Positions 9,461 through 19,500 of a stretch of DNA of 64,000 nucleotides are shown piece by piece. The DNA is taken from contig NZ_JACFYF010000014.1 in assembly GCF_014050145.1 (NCBI RefSeq), forward strand, positions 27,514-91,513, given 5' to 3'. This DNA comes from Vibrio marinisediminis (lineage in GTDB: Bacteria; Pseudomonadota; Gammaproteobacteria; Enterobacterales; Vibrionaceae). The notes below the pieces were generated by a model. The model did not search any database. It saw only the letters and a list, made by a program, of their open reading frames with translations, and had not been told where the DNA came from. The position numbers and the translations under genes are program-made. How positions within the stretch are numbered: position 1 is the first letter of the stretch; each line of letters begins with the position of its first letter.

Positions 9461-9802
9461 CATCCACACGATGTGGTTCAGGACAATAGACTAGGATAGT
9501 CTCCATGGATGCAGGTAAGGATTACTTGGTTGATGGTAATGGACTGATGGTAAGCAGGAAGCTTACATAAATATGGATGGTTAACTGGTCTGAAGGTATA
9601 GACACGGCAAGGAGCGGGCTAAGGATTAGCCTAACTACAGGATGTAGATGGAAAGTTAAAATTCATTAGGATGATGACAAACAACACCTTTTTGGCATGG
9701 ATAGCTCGAAAAACAAATGGAAATTTGGAGTGCATTTTTTGCACAACCCAGTTTAGCCTTCATGGCATTTAGAAAGCGATAGTCAATCTATCGCTTTTTT
9801 TA
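9461..9802 (+). ncRNA. CsrB/CsrC-family sRNA (CsrA sponge)
   Basis: CsrB-type RNAs titrate the translational regulator CsrA through repeated GGA motifs in hairpin loops. Here many AGGA and ATGGA motifs follow each other, several in perfect small hairpins: GACT-AGGAT-AGTC (9489-9501), GTA-AGGAT-TAC (9515-9525), a 17-base one at 9550-9566, GGCTAAGGATTAGCC (9617-9631) and CTACAGGATGTAG (9635-9647). The RNA ends in a terminator AGCGATAG / CTATCGCT plus seven T (9775-9802). A -35 TTGTGC (9428) and -10 TAAAGT (9450) place the 5' end near 9461, giving about 340 nt. Vibrios have several such RNAs (CsrB, C, D); I cannot tell which this is. No open frame explains the stretch. Confidence 0.87.
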
Positions 9803-9900
9803 TATCTAATTTTACAAATTTGATGATTATTTGCACAATAGTACTCCACTCTAAGAGCAGTTTCTGGTATGTTTCGCATCCCCTGTAAGAGGATACATCG

Positions 9901-10539
9901 ATGCACTACTGTCCGCTTTGCCAAAGCAATCACACCCATCATTACTTTGAAGACAAGCACCGACAGTATTTAGAGTGTTCGAATTGTGCCTTGGTGTTTG
10001 TAAATCCCGAGCAACGCTTAGATGCGAAGGCAGAAAAAGCACACTATGATTTGCATGAAAACGATCCTAGTGATGTCGGTTATCGACGCTTTTTATCACG
10101 AATGGCAGACCCTATCTGTCTACGTGTAGCACCAAACTCTCAAGGGTTAGATTTTGGCTGTGGTCCCGGACCAACATTGTCGTTAATGTTGCAAGAGCAG
10201 GGTCACGCTATGAAGTTATATGACATCTATTATCATCCAGAAACGTCGGTATTAGATGAGCAGTATGACTTCGTTACTGCCACAGAAGTGATAGAGCACC
10301 TATACCAACCTGATAAGGTGTGGCAGCAATGGTTGAATTTAGTTAAGCCCGGTGGCTGGCTTGGTGTTATGACCAAGATGGTTATCGATGTTGAAGCGTT
10401 TGCAACTTGGCATTATAAAAACGATCTCACTCATGTGATCTTTTTTAGTCATGCGACGTTTGAGTACTTGGCAGAGCGGGATAAGCTCGAACTAGAATTT
10501 GTAGGAAAAGATATAATTTTACTGAGGAAAACCCAGTAA
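9901..10539 (+). CDS. Class I SAM-dependent methyltransferase with N-terminal zinc ribbon
   Basis: A 212-residue protein with an N-terminal four-cysteine motif (CPLC at residues 4-7 and CSNC near 27-30), probably binding zinc, followed by a Rossmann methyltransferase domain: the SAM loop LDFGCGPGPTLS, then a motif-IV-like ATEVIEHLYQP and the KPGGWLGV strand. The same architecture occurs in many uncharacterised methyltransferases; the substrate is unknown. Its stop overlaps the start of yihI by one base, so the two are co-transcribed. It starts about 100 bp after the Csr RNA terminator. Confidence 0.88.
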   Translation: MHYCPLCQSNHTHHYFEDKHRQYLECSNCALVFVNPEQRLDAKAEKAHYDLHENDPSDVGYRRFLSRMADPICLRVAPNSQGLDFGCGPGPTLSLMLQEQGHAMKLYDIYYHPETSVLDEQYDFVTATEVIEHLYQPDKVWQQWLNLVKPGGWLGVMTKMVIDVEAFATWHYKNDLTHVIFFSHATFEYLAERDKLELEFVGKDIILLRKTQ

Positions 10540-11102
10540 TGAGTCGTAGCAAGAAAAGTAGATCAGGCGGCGGCGCTGCCGACGTTATCGTTGTTCGCAA
10601 CCGTACACAGTCAGATGTTGATGGTCGTCAGCTTAAAAGAGATAAAAAGCGTAAAGGTTTGAAAACCGGTTCTCGCAATGCGGAAGTGAAATCGCAGAAA
10701 GAGCAAAAGGCATCACAAAACCGTGACCCACGCTTAGGCAGCAAGAAGAAAATTCCGCTGATCGTTGAAGCTGTTAAGAAGCCAACGAAAGTAGAGCGTC
10801 GCATCAGTGCTGAAAAAGAGCTAGAGATGCTAGAAAACGACGCGCAACTTAACGTACTGCTAGACCGTATTGACGAGGGTGAAAACCTAGGTTCAGGTCT
10901 GCAGAAATACGTTGATGAAAAATTAGCGCGTATCGAAGTACTGATGAAGCAATTAGGTCTTTATGAAGAAGAGCTAGAAGTGGATGAGTATCAAGAACAA
11001 GAGGAATACTCTGCACCGACTAAAGCAGAGAAGAAACAATCTTCAGATGAAGATTTGTTGTCTCAGTTCGAATCTTTCGATATCAACCAATTTAAAGGAT
11101 AA
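10539..11102 (+). CDS. yihI: Der GTPase-activating protein YihI
   Basis: YihI stimulates the GTPase Der (EngA) and so modulates late 50S ribosome assembly. The 187-residue protein has the family layout: a highly basic N-terminus (MSRSKKSRSGGG, then QLKRDKKRKGLKTGSR), a central helical part (RRISAEKELEMLENDAQLNVLL) with LDRIDEGENLGSGLQKYVDE, and an acidic C-terminal tail. It is in an operon with the methyltransferase upstream and the DUF2489 gene downstream (9-bp gap). EngB at 8 kb is another ribosome-assembly GTPase nearby. Confidence 0.93.
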   Translation: MSRSKKSRSGGGAADVIVVRNRTQSDVDGRQLKRDKKRKGLKTGSRNAEVKSQKEQKASQNRDPRLGSKKKIPLIVEAVKKPTKVERRISAEKELEMLENDAQLNVLLDRIDEGENLGSGLQKYVDEKLARIEVLMKQLGLYEEELEVDEYQEQEEYSAPTKAEKKQSSDEDLLSQFESFDINQFKG

Positions 11103-11111
11103 CAGTAAGAT

Positions 11112-11600
11112 ATGAATGTAACCTTGTTAGCCATTGCTGGTGGAATTATTATTCTCGGCTTAGCTTCCTACGCAGGTTACCTTCTTCTTCAGTTGAAGAA
11201 GCAAAAGGAATTGCAGCTTAGACATCAGCAACTGGCGATTGAAAAGCGTAACGCGAACATTTATGAGAATGTAAACACCCTCTGCTTAGCTGGTATTCAA
11301 GGCCAGTGTGATTTATCTGAAATCAGCATTCGTGTTTACTGCATCATGGATTATGTTCAGGGTGATGATCGTATCGACTTTGATGAAAAGTATCCTGCGA
11401 TCGCAGAGCTGTACCATGTGGTGAAAGATATGGCGCGAGGCGAAGACCGCCAAGCGCTACCGAAACAAGAACGCATGCAACAAAATTTAACCCGTCATAA
11501 AACAGAGTCGCGTCTGCAAGAACTGATTGTAGAAGAGCTAAAAGTGCTGCAAAAACAAGTGCAGCCACTCAACAATCAAATCAATATCCAAATGCTTTAG
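11112..11600 (+). CDS. DUF2489-family membrane-anchored protein
   Basis: A 162-residue protein with one N-terminal membrane helix (about residues 3-26, LLAIAGGIIILGLASYAGYLLL) followed by a cytoplasmic, helical, charged region with two cysteines (NTLCLAGIQGQCDLSEISIRVYCIMDY). I place it in DUF2489, a gammaproteobacterial family of unknown function, from its sequence pattern and its position after yihI. The short gap to yihI indicates co-transcription. No function is claimed. Confidence 0.8.
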   Translation: MNVTLLAIAGGIIILGLASYAGYLLLQLKKQKELQLRHQQLAIEKRNANIYENVNTLCLAGIQGQCDLSEISIRVYCIMDYVQGDDRIDFDEKYPAIAELYHVVKDMARGEDRQALPKQERMQQNLTRHKTESRLQELIVEELKVLQKQVQPLNNQINIQML

Positions 11601-11634
11601 GCGCTCAGCCAAACTAAGTCAGATAACCGAGTCT

Positions 11635-11664
11635 CGATCACTTACACTTTAGGGTGAGTGATCG
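11635..11664 (+). other. Hairpin downstream of the yihI operon
   Basis: An 11-bp inverted repeat CGATCACTTAC / GTGAGTGATCG (one G-U pair) with an eight-base loop. No U-run follows, so it may be a 3'-end stabiliser or rho-linked end rather than a simple terminator. Confidence 0.5.
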
Positions 11665-11788
11665 ATTTATCAGTTCTGAGTATTTGTACTCAAAAAACGG
11701 TATGCTTTAGTTTCTCAACCGAGAGGCTATGGCAAAATAGCCCGTTAATGTAACCATGACTTTTCAGTCAAGAAATGGAAAGACCAAC

Positions 11789-13177
11789 ATGTCGCAGCAA
11801 GTCGTAGCAAGCCAACAAATTGAGTGGGATCAAACGGTTCTGGATAAATATAACTATTCTGGTCCACGTTACACATCTTACCCTACTGCATTAGAGTTCC
11901 ATGAAGCCTTTACGGTTGCGGACTTTGATATGGCATGCACGTCTTACCCGGATAGACCGCTTTCTTTGTATATCCATATCCCATTTTGTCACAAGCTTTG
12001 CTACTACTGCGGCTGCAACAAAGTGATCACTCGTCACGCACATAAAGCGGATGAGTATTTGGATGCACTGGAACTGGAAATTCGTACTCGTGCGAGCTTG
12101 TTACAAGAGCGACGAGTGACTCAACTGCACTTTGGTGGTGGTACGCCGACCTTCCTTTCAAAAGCACAAATCAGCCGTGTGATGGCAATTCTACGTGGTG
12201 AGTTTGATTTTGAAGAAACCGCAGAAATTAGTATTGAAGTCGACCCACGCGAAATTGAGTTGGATGTGCTTGATCACTTGCGTAGTGAAGGCTTTAACCG
12301 TCTCAGTATTGGTGTACAAGATTTCAATAAAGAAGTTCAGCTACTGGTTAACCGTGAGCAAGATGAAGATTTCATTATTGCTATGGTACAACGTGCCAAG
12401 GAACTGGGTTTCCGTTCGACAAACCTAGACTTGATTTACGGTTTGCCAAAACAAACGCAACACTCATTTGCTGAGACTTTAAAGCAAGTATTAGAGATGC
12501 AACCGGGTCGTTTATCGGTATTTAATTACGCGCATATGCCGCAGTTGTTTGCTGCGCAGCGTAAAATCAAAGATGAAGACTTACCGCAAGCATCTGAAAA
12601 GATGGCAATCTTACAGCAAACTATTAATACCCTAACGGGAGCGGGCTATCAATTCATTGGTATGGACCACTTTGCACTTCCTGATGATGAGTTAGCGGTA
12701 GCGCAGCGCAACGGTATTTTGCACCGTAACTTCCAAGGCTACACCACTCAAGGCGAGTGTGATTTGGTTGGCTTTGGTGTTTCAGCAATTTCTATGATTG
12801 GTGATGCTTACGCGCAGAACCAAAAAGAGCTGAAAAAATATTACGCGCAAGTGAACGAGCAGCGCCATGCTTTGTGGAAAGGTGTGTCATTAGATCGTGA
12901 TGATTTGATTCGCCGTGAAGTGATTAAACAGCTGATTTGTAACTTTAAATTAGACAAGCTGTTTATCGAGCGCGAATTTAAACTTAACTTCAATCAATAC
13001 TTCTCTCAAGATTTAGAGTTGCTGCAAACCTTCATTAATGATGAGTTGGTTGAAGTGGATGAGAGTGAGATTCGCGTGACATTACGTGGTCGCTTGCTGA
13101 TCCGTAATATCTGTATGTGTTTTGATAAATACCTACGTGATCGTGCGCGCCAACAGCAGTTCTCTCGCGTGATCTAA
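11789..13177 (+). CDS. hemN: Oxygen-independent coproporphyrinogen III oxidase
   Basis: A radical SAM enzyme that decarboxylates coproporphyrinogen III to protoporphyrinogen IX without oxygen, in the cytosol. The cluster motif CHKLCYYCGC (CX3CX2C plus the extra Cys) lies at about residues 63-72 after YIHIPF, followed by LHFGGGTPTFLS. The N-terminus (WDQTVLDKYNYSGPRYTSYPTALEFHE) is that of true HemN, not HemW. The start at 11789 gives 462 residues, close to E. coli HemN (457); an upstream in-frame ATG at 11756 would add 11 residues not expected in the family. Stands alone; shares a bidirectional terminator with ilvY. Confidence 0.96.
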   Translation: MSQQVVASQQIEWDQTVLDKYNYSGPRYTSYPTALEFHEAFTVADFDMACTSYPDRPLSLYIHIPFCHKLCYYCGCNKVITRHAHKADEYLDALELEIRTRASLLQERRVTQLHFGGGTPTFLSKAQISRVMAILRGEFDFEETAEISIEVDPREIELDVLDHLRSEGFNRLSIGVQDFNKEVQLLVNREQDEDFIIAMVQRAKELGFRSTNLDLIYGLPKQTQHSFAETLKQVLEMQPGRLSVFNYAHMPQLFAAQRKIKDEDLPQASEKMAILQQTINTLTGAGYQFIGMDHFALPDDELAVAQRNGILHRNFQGYTTQGECDLVGFGVSAISMIGDAYAQNQKELKKYYAQVNEQRHALWKGVSLDRDDLIRREVIKQLICNFKLDKLFIEREFKLNFNQYFSQDLELLQTFINDELVEVDESEIRVTLRGRLLIRNICMCFDKYLRDRARQQQFSRVI

Positions 13178-13217
13178 TCGTTTTTGATTTGATTTGATTT
13201 GTCGCCACCGTTTTAAA

Positions 13218-13242
13218 AAGCCACGCCACTTGCGTGGCTTTT
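13218..13242. terminator. Bidirectional terminator between hemN and ilvY
   Basis: GCCACGC / GCGTGGC stem flanked by an A-run on the left and a T-run on the right. Confidence 0.85.
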
Positions 13243-13260
13243 GCTTTTTCAGCGCAGAAA

Positions 13261-14151
13261 TTAGAGCGTAATGTATTTTTCTTGTGCGACTTTCCACAAC
13301 GCTTGTACTAATGGGTTATCTAACTGCGAGCGCTTACAACAGACACCGAGTTCAAATGGTGCAATCGGCGCGACTTTAAGCCGTTCAATCTTATCTCGTA
13401 CAGGGCTGTTGTTGATCACCACATCCGGGGCGATACCTACTCCGCAGCCTAGCGCTACCATACTCACGATAGCTTCATGCCCTGATACCTGCGCATAAAT
13501 GTTTGGCTTAATCTTCATGGCTTTAAACCAAGTATTAGCGCGCTCACGCGCCGTGCCAGCTTCTGGAACAATAAAAGGGATCAGGTTCCAGTTTGGTTTT
13601 TCATTTTGTAGCTCTTGAGCAAAATTGCTCACCCCTGATGGGGCTATCACCGAAAGTGGAATTTCGCTGATGGTTTCAAACTCAATTCGTGAAGGGAGTT
13701 GATCTGGCATGGCGGCAATGGCGATATCCGCATCATCATGGAGTATTTTTTCAATCGCTTGCGCAGGATCGCCAGTGGAGAGTTTAAATTCAATGAATGG
13801 GTGTTGCAGACGAAACTCGGAGATAAGTTCGGGTAGGTGGCTATAGCTAGCCGTAACGGAACAAAACAGTCGAATTTCACCTTTGAGCTCGTTATCAGAG
13901 CCAGCAAATTGGGCATGGTAGTTTTGCCATTCATTCAGAATCGTCAAGGCAACAGGTAGCAGCTTTTTACCTGCGGGGGTCAATTCGACACTGCGGTTGT
14001 CGCGTAGTAAAAGATTTTGCCCGGTCTCTTGTTCTAGTTTTTGTATCTGCCGGCTCAGTGCTGAAGGGCTGATGTGCATCGCTTCTGCCGTCTTGGCAAA
14101 GTTCTTACTCTCACATAAATGAATGAAGAGTTGCAGGCTCTTAATGTTCAT
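13261..14151 (-). CDS. ilvY: LysR-type activator IlvY
   Basis: LysR-family activator of ilvC that responds to acetolactate and acetohydroxybutyrate. The N-terminal winged helix-turn-helix is visible ([39 protein letters not shown]), with a LysR substrate-binding domain after it. The start at 14151 (MNIKSLQLF, 296 residues) matches the family; upstream in-frame ATGs exist but would add 21 residues. Divergent from ilvC, with the start codons 145 bp apart; the operators should lie in that gap, as in E. coli. Confidence 0.94.
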   Translation of the reverse strand: MNIKSLQLFIHLCESKNFAKTAEAMHISPSALSRQIQKLEQETGQNLLLRDNRSVELTPAGKKLLPVALTILNEWQNYHAQFAGSDNELKGEIRLFCSVTASYSHLPELISEFRLQHPFIEFKLSTGDPAQAIEKILHDDADIAIAAMPDQLPSRIEFETISEIPLSVIAPSGVSNFAQELQNEKPNWNLIPFIVPEAGTARERANTWFKAMKIKPNIYAQVSGHEAIVSMVALGCGVGIAPDVVINNSPVRDKIERLKVAPIAPFELGVCCKRSQLDNPLVQALWKVAQEKYITL

Positions 14152-14296
14152 ATCAGGTAACATCCATGTTGCATTTTTTGCAATAACTAATTGTGAATAT
14201 ATCACTTTAAGCAATTCACTGTCTGTTTTAGTATCAATTCATTCGATAGATAAACCTATCGACCACATGGACATATTTCTTAAAGGAGAGCCCACA
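14152..14296. promoter_or_regulatory. ilvY-ilvC divergent control region
   Basis: This 145-bp gap must hold both promoters and the IlvY operators. AT-rich, with a strong ilvC ribosome site AAGGAG at 14283-14288. I could not define the two IlvY operators by eye. Confidence 0.6.
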
Positions 14297-15781
14297 ATGG
14301 CTAACTATTTCAATACCCTAAATTTGCGTGAGCAGTTAGACCAACTAGGTCGCTGTCGTTTTATGGATCGTAGTGAGTTTGCAACAGAAGCAGACTACCT
14401 AAAAGGAAAGAAAGTAGTCATTGTTGGTTGTGGTGCTCAAGGTCTTAACCAAGGTCTAAACATGCGTGATTCTGGCTTAGACGTAGCCTATGCACTACGC
14501 CAGGCGGCGATTGATGAACAGCGTCAGTCGTACAAAAACGCCAAAGAAAATGGTTTTGAAGTGGGCAGCTACGAAACACTGATTCCTCAAGCGGATCTAG
14601 TGGTAAACCTAACGCCAGATAAGCAGCATACCAATGTAGTTGAGACGGTAATGCCACTAATGAAGCAAGGCGCGGCACTGGGTTACTCACATGGCTTCAA
14701 TATTGTTGAAGAAGGCATGCAAGTTCGTAAAGATCTAACCGTAGTGATGGTTGCCCCTAAATGTCCTGGCACAGAAGTTCGTGAAGAATACAAACGTGGC
14801 TTTGGTGTACCAACGCTTATCGCTGTACACCCAGAGAACGATCCAAAAGGTGAGGGTTGGGATATCGCGAAAGCATGGGCGGCAGCAACCGGTGGTCATC
14901 GCGCAGGTTGTCTAGAATCTTCATTTGTTGCTGAAGTGAAGTCTGACCTAATGGGTGAGCAAACTATCCTATGTGGCATGCTACAAGCGGGCTCTATCGT
15001 ATGTTACGAGAAGATGGTTGCAGAAGGTATTGACCCAGGTTATGCCGGTAAGTTGCTACAATTTGGTTGGGAAACCGTAACAGAAGCGCTTAAGTTTGGT
15101 GGCATCACTCATATGATGGATCGCCTGTCTAACCCAGCAAAAATCAAAGCGTTTGACCTGTCTGAAGAGCTAAAAGATCTGATGCGCCCACTGTACAACA
15201 AGCACATGGATGACATCATTCAAGGTGAGTTCTCAAGCACCATGATGGCTGACTGGGCAAATGATGACGTAAACCTACTAGGTTGGCGAGCAGAAACTGG
15301 CGAAACGGCATTTGAAAACTACCCAACCACCGATGCTCAGATCTCAGAGCAAGAGTATTTCGACAACGGCATTCTAATGATTGCCATGGTTCGTGCGGGT
15401 GTTGAGCTAGCGTTTGAAGCAATGACAGCATCAGGCATCGTTGATGAGTCAGCGTACTATGAATCACTGCATGAACTACCACTAATTGCGAATACAGTTG
15501 CTCGTAAGCGTCTATATGAAATGAACGTAGTAATCTCAGATACCGCAGAATATGGTAACTACCTATTTGCTAACGTAGCGACACCGCTATTGCGTGAGAA
15601 ATTCATGCCAGCAGTGAATACCGATGTGATAGGTAAAGGTCTAGGTGAGACTTCAAATCAAGTTGATAACCAGCGTCTAATCGAAGTGAATGATGCGATT
15701 CGTAACCACCCAGTGGAATACATTGGTGAAGAGCTACGTGGGTATATGACGGATATGAAGCACATCGCCGTAGGTGACTAA
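14297..15781 (+). CDS. ilvC: Ketol-acid reductoisomerase (class II)
   Basis: Converts 2-acetolactate or 2-aceto-2-hydroxybutyrate to the dihydroxy acids of valine and isoleucine synthesis, using NADPH and Mg2+. The 494-residue product is the long class II form of enterobacteria, with the Rossmann loop [16 protein letters not shown] near residue 40 and a duplicated knotted C-terminal domain (acidic ligand regions [13 protein letters not shown] and [13 protein letters not shown]). The start at 14297 has AAGGAG nine bases upstream and gives [18 protein letters not shown]; the frame stays open far upstream but without family similarity. Expected to be induced by IlvY. Confidence 0.98.
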   Translation: MANYFNTLNLREQLDQLGRCRFMDRSEFATEADYLKGKKVVIVGCGAQGLNQGLNMRDSGLDVAYALRQAAIDEQRQSYKNAKENGFEVGSYETLIPQADLVVNLTPDKQHTNVVETVMPLMKQGAALGYSHGFNIVEEGMQVRKDLTVVMVAPKCPGTEVREEYKRGFGVPTLIAVHPENDPKGEGWDIAKAWAAATGGHRAGCLESSFVAEVKSDLMGEQTILCGMLQAGSIVCYEKMVAEGIDPGYAGKLLQFGWETVTEALKFGGITHMMDRLSNPAKIKAFDLSEELKDLMRPLYNKHMDDIIQGEFSSTMMADWANDDVNLLGWRAETGETAFENYPTTDAQISEQEYFDNGILMIAMVRAGVELAFEAMTASGIVDESAYYESLHELPLIANTVARKRLYEMNVVISDTAEYGNYLFANVATPLLREKFMPAVNTDVIGKGLGETSNQVDNQRLIEVNDAIRNHPVEYIGEELRGYMTDMKHIAVGD

Positions 15782-15843
15782 TCTCATTGTGCTAGAGAAT
15801 AACTTCGTTGTCTGATGTACGCATTTACTAGCGTAAACTGTGT

Positions 15844-15880
15844 GCATCATCCTAGAATTTATTGCTCTATCCCTGCGAGA
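15844..15880 (+). repeat. Imperfect direct repeat downstream of ilvC, copy 1
   Basis: Begins GCATCATCCTA and ends CCCTGCGAGA; about three quarters identical to the copy 65 bp further on. Function unknown; lies in a 340-bp gene-free stretch after ilvC. Confidence 0.6.
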
Positions 15881-15908
15881 CCTTAATCTTTATAGCATTG
15901 AAATTTAG

Positions 15909-15944
15909 GCATCATCCTAAATTGATTTCCCTATTCCTGCGAGA
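15909..15944 (+). repeat. Imperfect direct repeat downstream of ilvC, copy 2
   Basis: Second copy, GCATCATCCTA through TTCCTGCGAGA. The shared blocks are the 11-base start, CTATYCCTGCGAGA at the end and an AT-rich middle. Confidence 0.6.
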
Positions 15945-16049
15945 TAATCGTTTTATGGGATGGAGATTGAGTCTAGAAATAGGCTGAAAGAAAAGAACTC
16001 TAGATAGACTGGGGTTAATAAATACAAAAAAGTAAATACAACAAAAACA

Positions 16050-16084
16050 AAAGGCTTACTCCAATTGGGGTAAGCCTTTTTCTT
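16050..16084. terminator. Bidirectional terminator between ilvC and ubiK
   Basis: AAAGGCTTAC / GTAAGCCTTT stem with a ten-base loop, A-rich on the left and T-rich on the right. It is 270 bp after ilvC, so it could also end an RNA that covers the two repeats. Confidence 0.85.
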
Positions 16085-16123
16085 TATCGGTAATACGCGC
16101 TGTCGTGAGGGCGTATTGAGAAA

Positions 16124-16375
16124 TTATTTGTCTGCTAGTTTCGCTTCTAGATCAGCCAGTTTCTTTTCCATTTCAGTCAGTTTTTGACGAGTGCGCAGCA
16201 ATACTTGAGTTTGCACATCAAACTCTTCGCGGCTTACAACATCAAGTTTATTTAGCTGGCCTTGGATTACTTGGCGAACTTTTTGGTCAACGTCTGCACC
16301 TAGGTCTTTCACTGGTTGAGGCATTGACTCGTGAATTTGTTTAGCAATTTGCTCTAATTTCTTTGGGTCAAACAT
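16124..16375 (-). CDS. ubiK: Ubiquinone biosynthesis accessory factor UbiK
   Basis: A small (83-residue) accessory factor, formerly YqiC, that supports the cytosolic ubiquinone-synthesis complex together with UbiJ. The N-terminal amphipathic part ([20 protein letters not shown]) and the C-terminal coiled coil ([20 protein letters not shown]) are typical. It lies between ilvC and the RND efflux operon, the order found in V. cholerae as I recall. It connects functionally with ubiD at 61 kb. Confidence 0.93.
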   Translation of the reverse strand: MFDPKKLEQIAKQIHESMPQPVKDLGADVDQKVRQVIQGQLNKLDVVSREEFDVQTQVLLRTRQKLTEMEKKLADLEAKLADK

Positions 16376-16440
16376 GGTGTTAACACTCCTGTATCTTTGG
16401 CCTCATTCTATGTAATTGCAGGGTAAAAGTCGCTAGTTAT

Positions 16441-16466
16441 AGCGCAAAAAAGCGACTTTTTGCGCT
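16441..16466. other. Inverted repeat between vexB and ubiK
   Basis: AGCGCAAAAA and TTTTTGCGCT, ten-base arms, six-base spacer. Placed directly after the vexB terminator and next to the ubiK promoter region; could be a second terminator or an operator for ubiK. Confidence 0.5.
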
Positions 16467-16494
16467 GTGCTTATCATCGATTCATAGCAAAGAA

Positions 16495-16516
16495 AAAGGT
16501 CACCGAAGTGACCTTT
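16495..16516 (-). terminator. Terminator after the RND efflux operon
   Basis: On the minus strand AAAGGTCAC, loop TTCG, GTGACCTTT followed by more T. Confidence 0.85.
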
Positions 16517-16556
16517 ATTACTGATACAACCAATGCGACTTTATTTACGTCAACGC

Positions 16557-19500
16557 TTAGCTTTTCTTAGCGAGCTCACGGCAAGCCGCTTTCGCTTCAT
16601 CAACTCGCGCGAGCTTTTCCAGATCTTTGTCTTCGACAAACACAGGTAGAGGCTTATGTTTCTCTGCCAAGTAGCTGTAGATTACAGGCAGTACAAACAG
16701 CGTGAATAGCGTACCAATCGCAAGACCTGCCACGATTACAATACCGATACTAAAGCGCTGAGCAGCACCTGCACCAGTTGCGTACATCAATGGAATCAGA
16801 CCCGCAATCATCGCAGCCGTCGTCATTAGGATAGGGCGTAGACGCACTTTGGCAGCTTCCATGACCGCATCCATTCGATTGAGCTTGTTGTGTAGCTGTT
16901 CTTCTTTAGCGACTTCACAAATCAAGATACCGTGCTTGGTGATCAAACCGACCAAGGTAATCAGACCAACTTGCGAGTAGATGTTCATGGTCGCCGCACC
17001 CCATGCGAGTGCGATTAAGGCACCACAAATCGCCAGCGGTACCGAAACCATGATAACAACCGGGTCTTTGACGGATTCAAACTGAATCGCTAGTACTAAG
17101 AAGATGATGGCCAGAGCCAAACCAAAGGTTGCGTATAGTGCGCTACCTTCCGTCACATACTGACGAGCTTCGCCCATGTAGTCATGGTTGTAGCCTGTTG
17201 GTAGTGTGTTGCTCGCCAGATCTTCAAACCATGTAATCGCATCACCCATCGCCGTGCCTGGTGAAGGTACAGCGCCGACAGTTGCAGAGTTGAGCTGGTT
17301 AAAGTGAGGCAGTGAGCGAGGCTCTGCCACAACATCGATGGTAATCAAGCTGCCAAGTGGTACAGCATTACCATTCGCTGCACGTACGTAGTAGTTTTTC
17401 ATCGATTCAGGGTTTAGACGATACTTACGTTCAACCTGAGGAATTACCTCGTATGAACGACCATTAAGGTCGATACGGTTAACATAACCATCCGCCATCA
17501 TCGTACTTAGCGTAATACCAATATCTTGCATAGTTACGCCGTAGGCACCGGCTTTGTCTTTGTCGATGTTGATCTTCATCGTTGCTGAATCGTAGTTTAG
17601 ATCCAGATCTGAGTAGACAAACATCGGGCTCGATTTCACTTCCGTTAGTACTTCAGTTGCAATCGCAAATAGGCTTTCGAATGCATTTGGTGTTGTGATA
17701 ACAAACTGAATTGGTAAGCCAGAACCGGCACCCGGTAGTTCTGGCATCTGGAATGCCGTCACAGCCATCCCAGGTACATTTGCCACTAGACCACCAACGC
17801 GGTTTGCCACTTCAGCTTGGCTCGCTTCACGCTCGCTCCAAGGCACCATTGATGCAATACCAAAGGCTTGGTTCGAGTTAGGAACACCAGTAAATACTTG
17901 GGCAAACGCAACTTCTGGCTGATCAGACAGAATCTTGTTTACATCGTTCATGGTGTTTTGCATGTAATCGAGGTTTGCTGTTGATGGGGCAGTACCCATC
18001 AGCATGACAACACCTTTATCTTCTGACGGTGCCAATTCACTTGGAATGAACTTAAACAGAATAGGCAGCGTAGCAAATACAATCACAGCAAACATCAAGA
18101 TGACTGGACGATGTGCCATGACTGATTTCAGCATCTTCGCGTAGCGATTGGTCATGCCATCAAGAATTTGATGCACTTTTTGTTCAAACTTACTTGGCTC
18201 TTCATGAGCTTTGAGCATTTTCGAACACATCATTGGCGACAAGGTTAATGCCACAATACCGGAAACAAATACCGCCCCTGCTAGTGTTAAAGCAAACTCT
18301 TTAAATAGCGAACCAGTAATACCACCCATCAGTGCGATTGGTGCATATACCGCACCCAGCGTTAGCGTCATTGCGATAACAGGTACGGCAATTTCACGCG
18401 TACCAATAATGGCGGCGCGGAATGGGGACTCACCCAGCTTGATATGTCGGTCGACGTTTTCTAGAACAACGATCGCATCATCCACCACCAAACCAATGGC
18501 AAGTACCATGGCGAGTAGCGTCATCAAGTTCCACGAGAAGCCCATTGCCTGCATCACCATTGCCACACCAATTAGTGACAGCGGGATAGTAACAATAGGG
18601 ATGATTACCGCGCGGAAAGAGCCTAAGAACAGTGTAATTACCACAAGTACGATAAGCGCCGCTTCGACGATGGTTTTAACAACCTCGTGGATAGATTCGT
18701 TGATCGCAATCGTGGAGTCATACATCACATTCATTTTGATGGTGCTAGGCAAGTTACGCTCAAGTTGAGGCAGCAGCTCTAACACATCAGCAGCAATGTT
18801 GATTGGGTTGGCACTTGGTGCTGCGTTAATTGCGGCAACGACAGCTTCCTGACCATTCGCGCTTGCGCGGTATACATCGTGGCTTTTTTCTAGTGTGACC
18901 TTGGCAATATCACCTAAGCGAATGATTTCACCTTCATCAGACTTCACCACCAGATTGGTCAGTTCTTCAACATTAGAGACCTGAGTATCGGCACTGCCGT
19001 TGTACAGGACGAATTCACCGATAGCCTGACCGGTTGCTGACTGATAGTTGTTGGCATTAAGCACGCCCATCACATCAGTTGCGGTCATTTTCAGCGCGCC
19101 CATTTTGGCAGGGTCAAGCCAAATACGCAGGGCGTATTTCAAGCCACCGTAAAGGTCGACTTTAGAAACGCCATTAACGGTGAATAGCTGAGGGTTGATT
19201 ACACGCTCTAGGTAATCAGTGATTTGGCTAGAAGAGAGCTCATCACTGGTAAAGCCGATATAAAGTACCGCCGTTGTGGAGCCAGTCGACATCGTTACGG
19301 TTGGATCTTCGGCTTCTTTAGGAAGCTGAGAACGCACCGAGTTAGTCTTCGCCAGAATATCTGACAAGGCTGCATTAGGGTCAGTGTTTAACTTCATGTT
19401 GACTGTGATGGTGGATTTACCCAGCACAGATTGAGAAGTCATATAATCAATGTTATCTGCCTGTGCGACGGCTTGTTCCAATGGCTGAGTAATAAAACCT

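Noticed and set aside
18211-18768. 185-codon plus-strand frame inside vexB
   Set aside because: Exactly antisense to the conserved RND permease; low-complexity Ser/Thr/Ile composition typical of a shadow frame.
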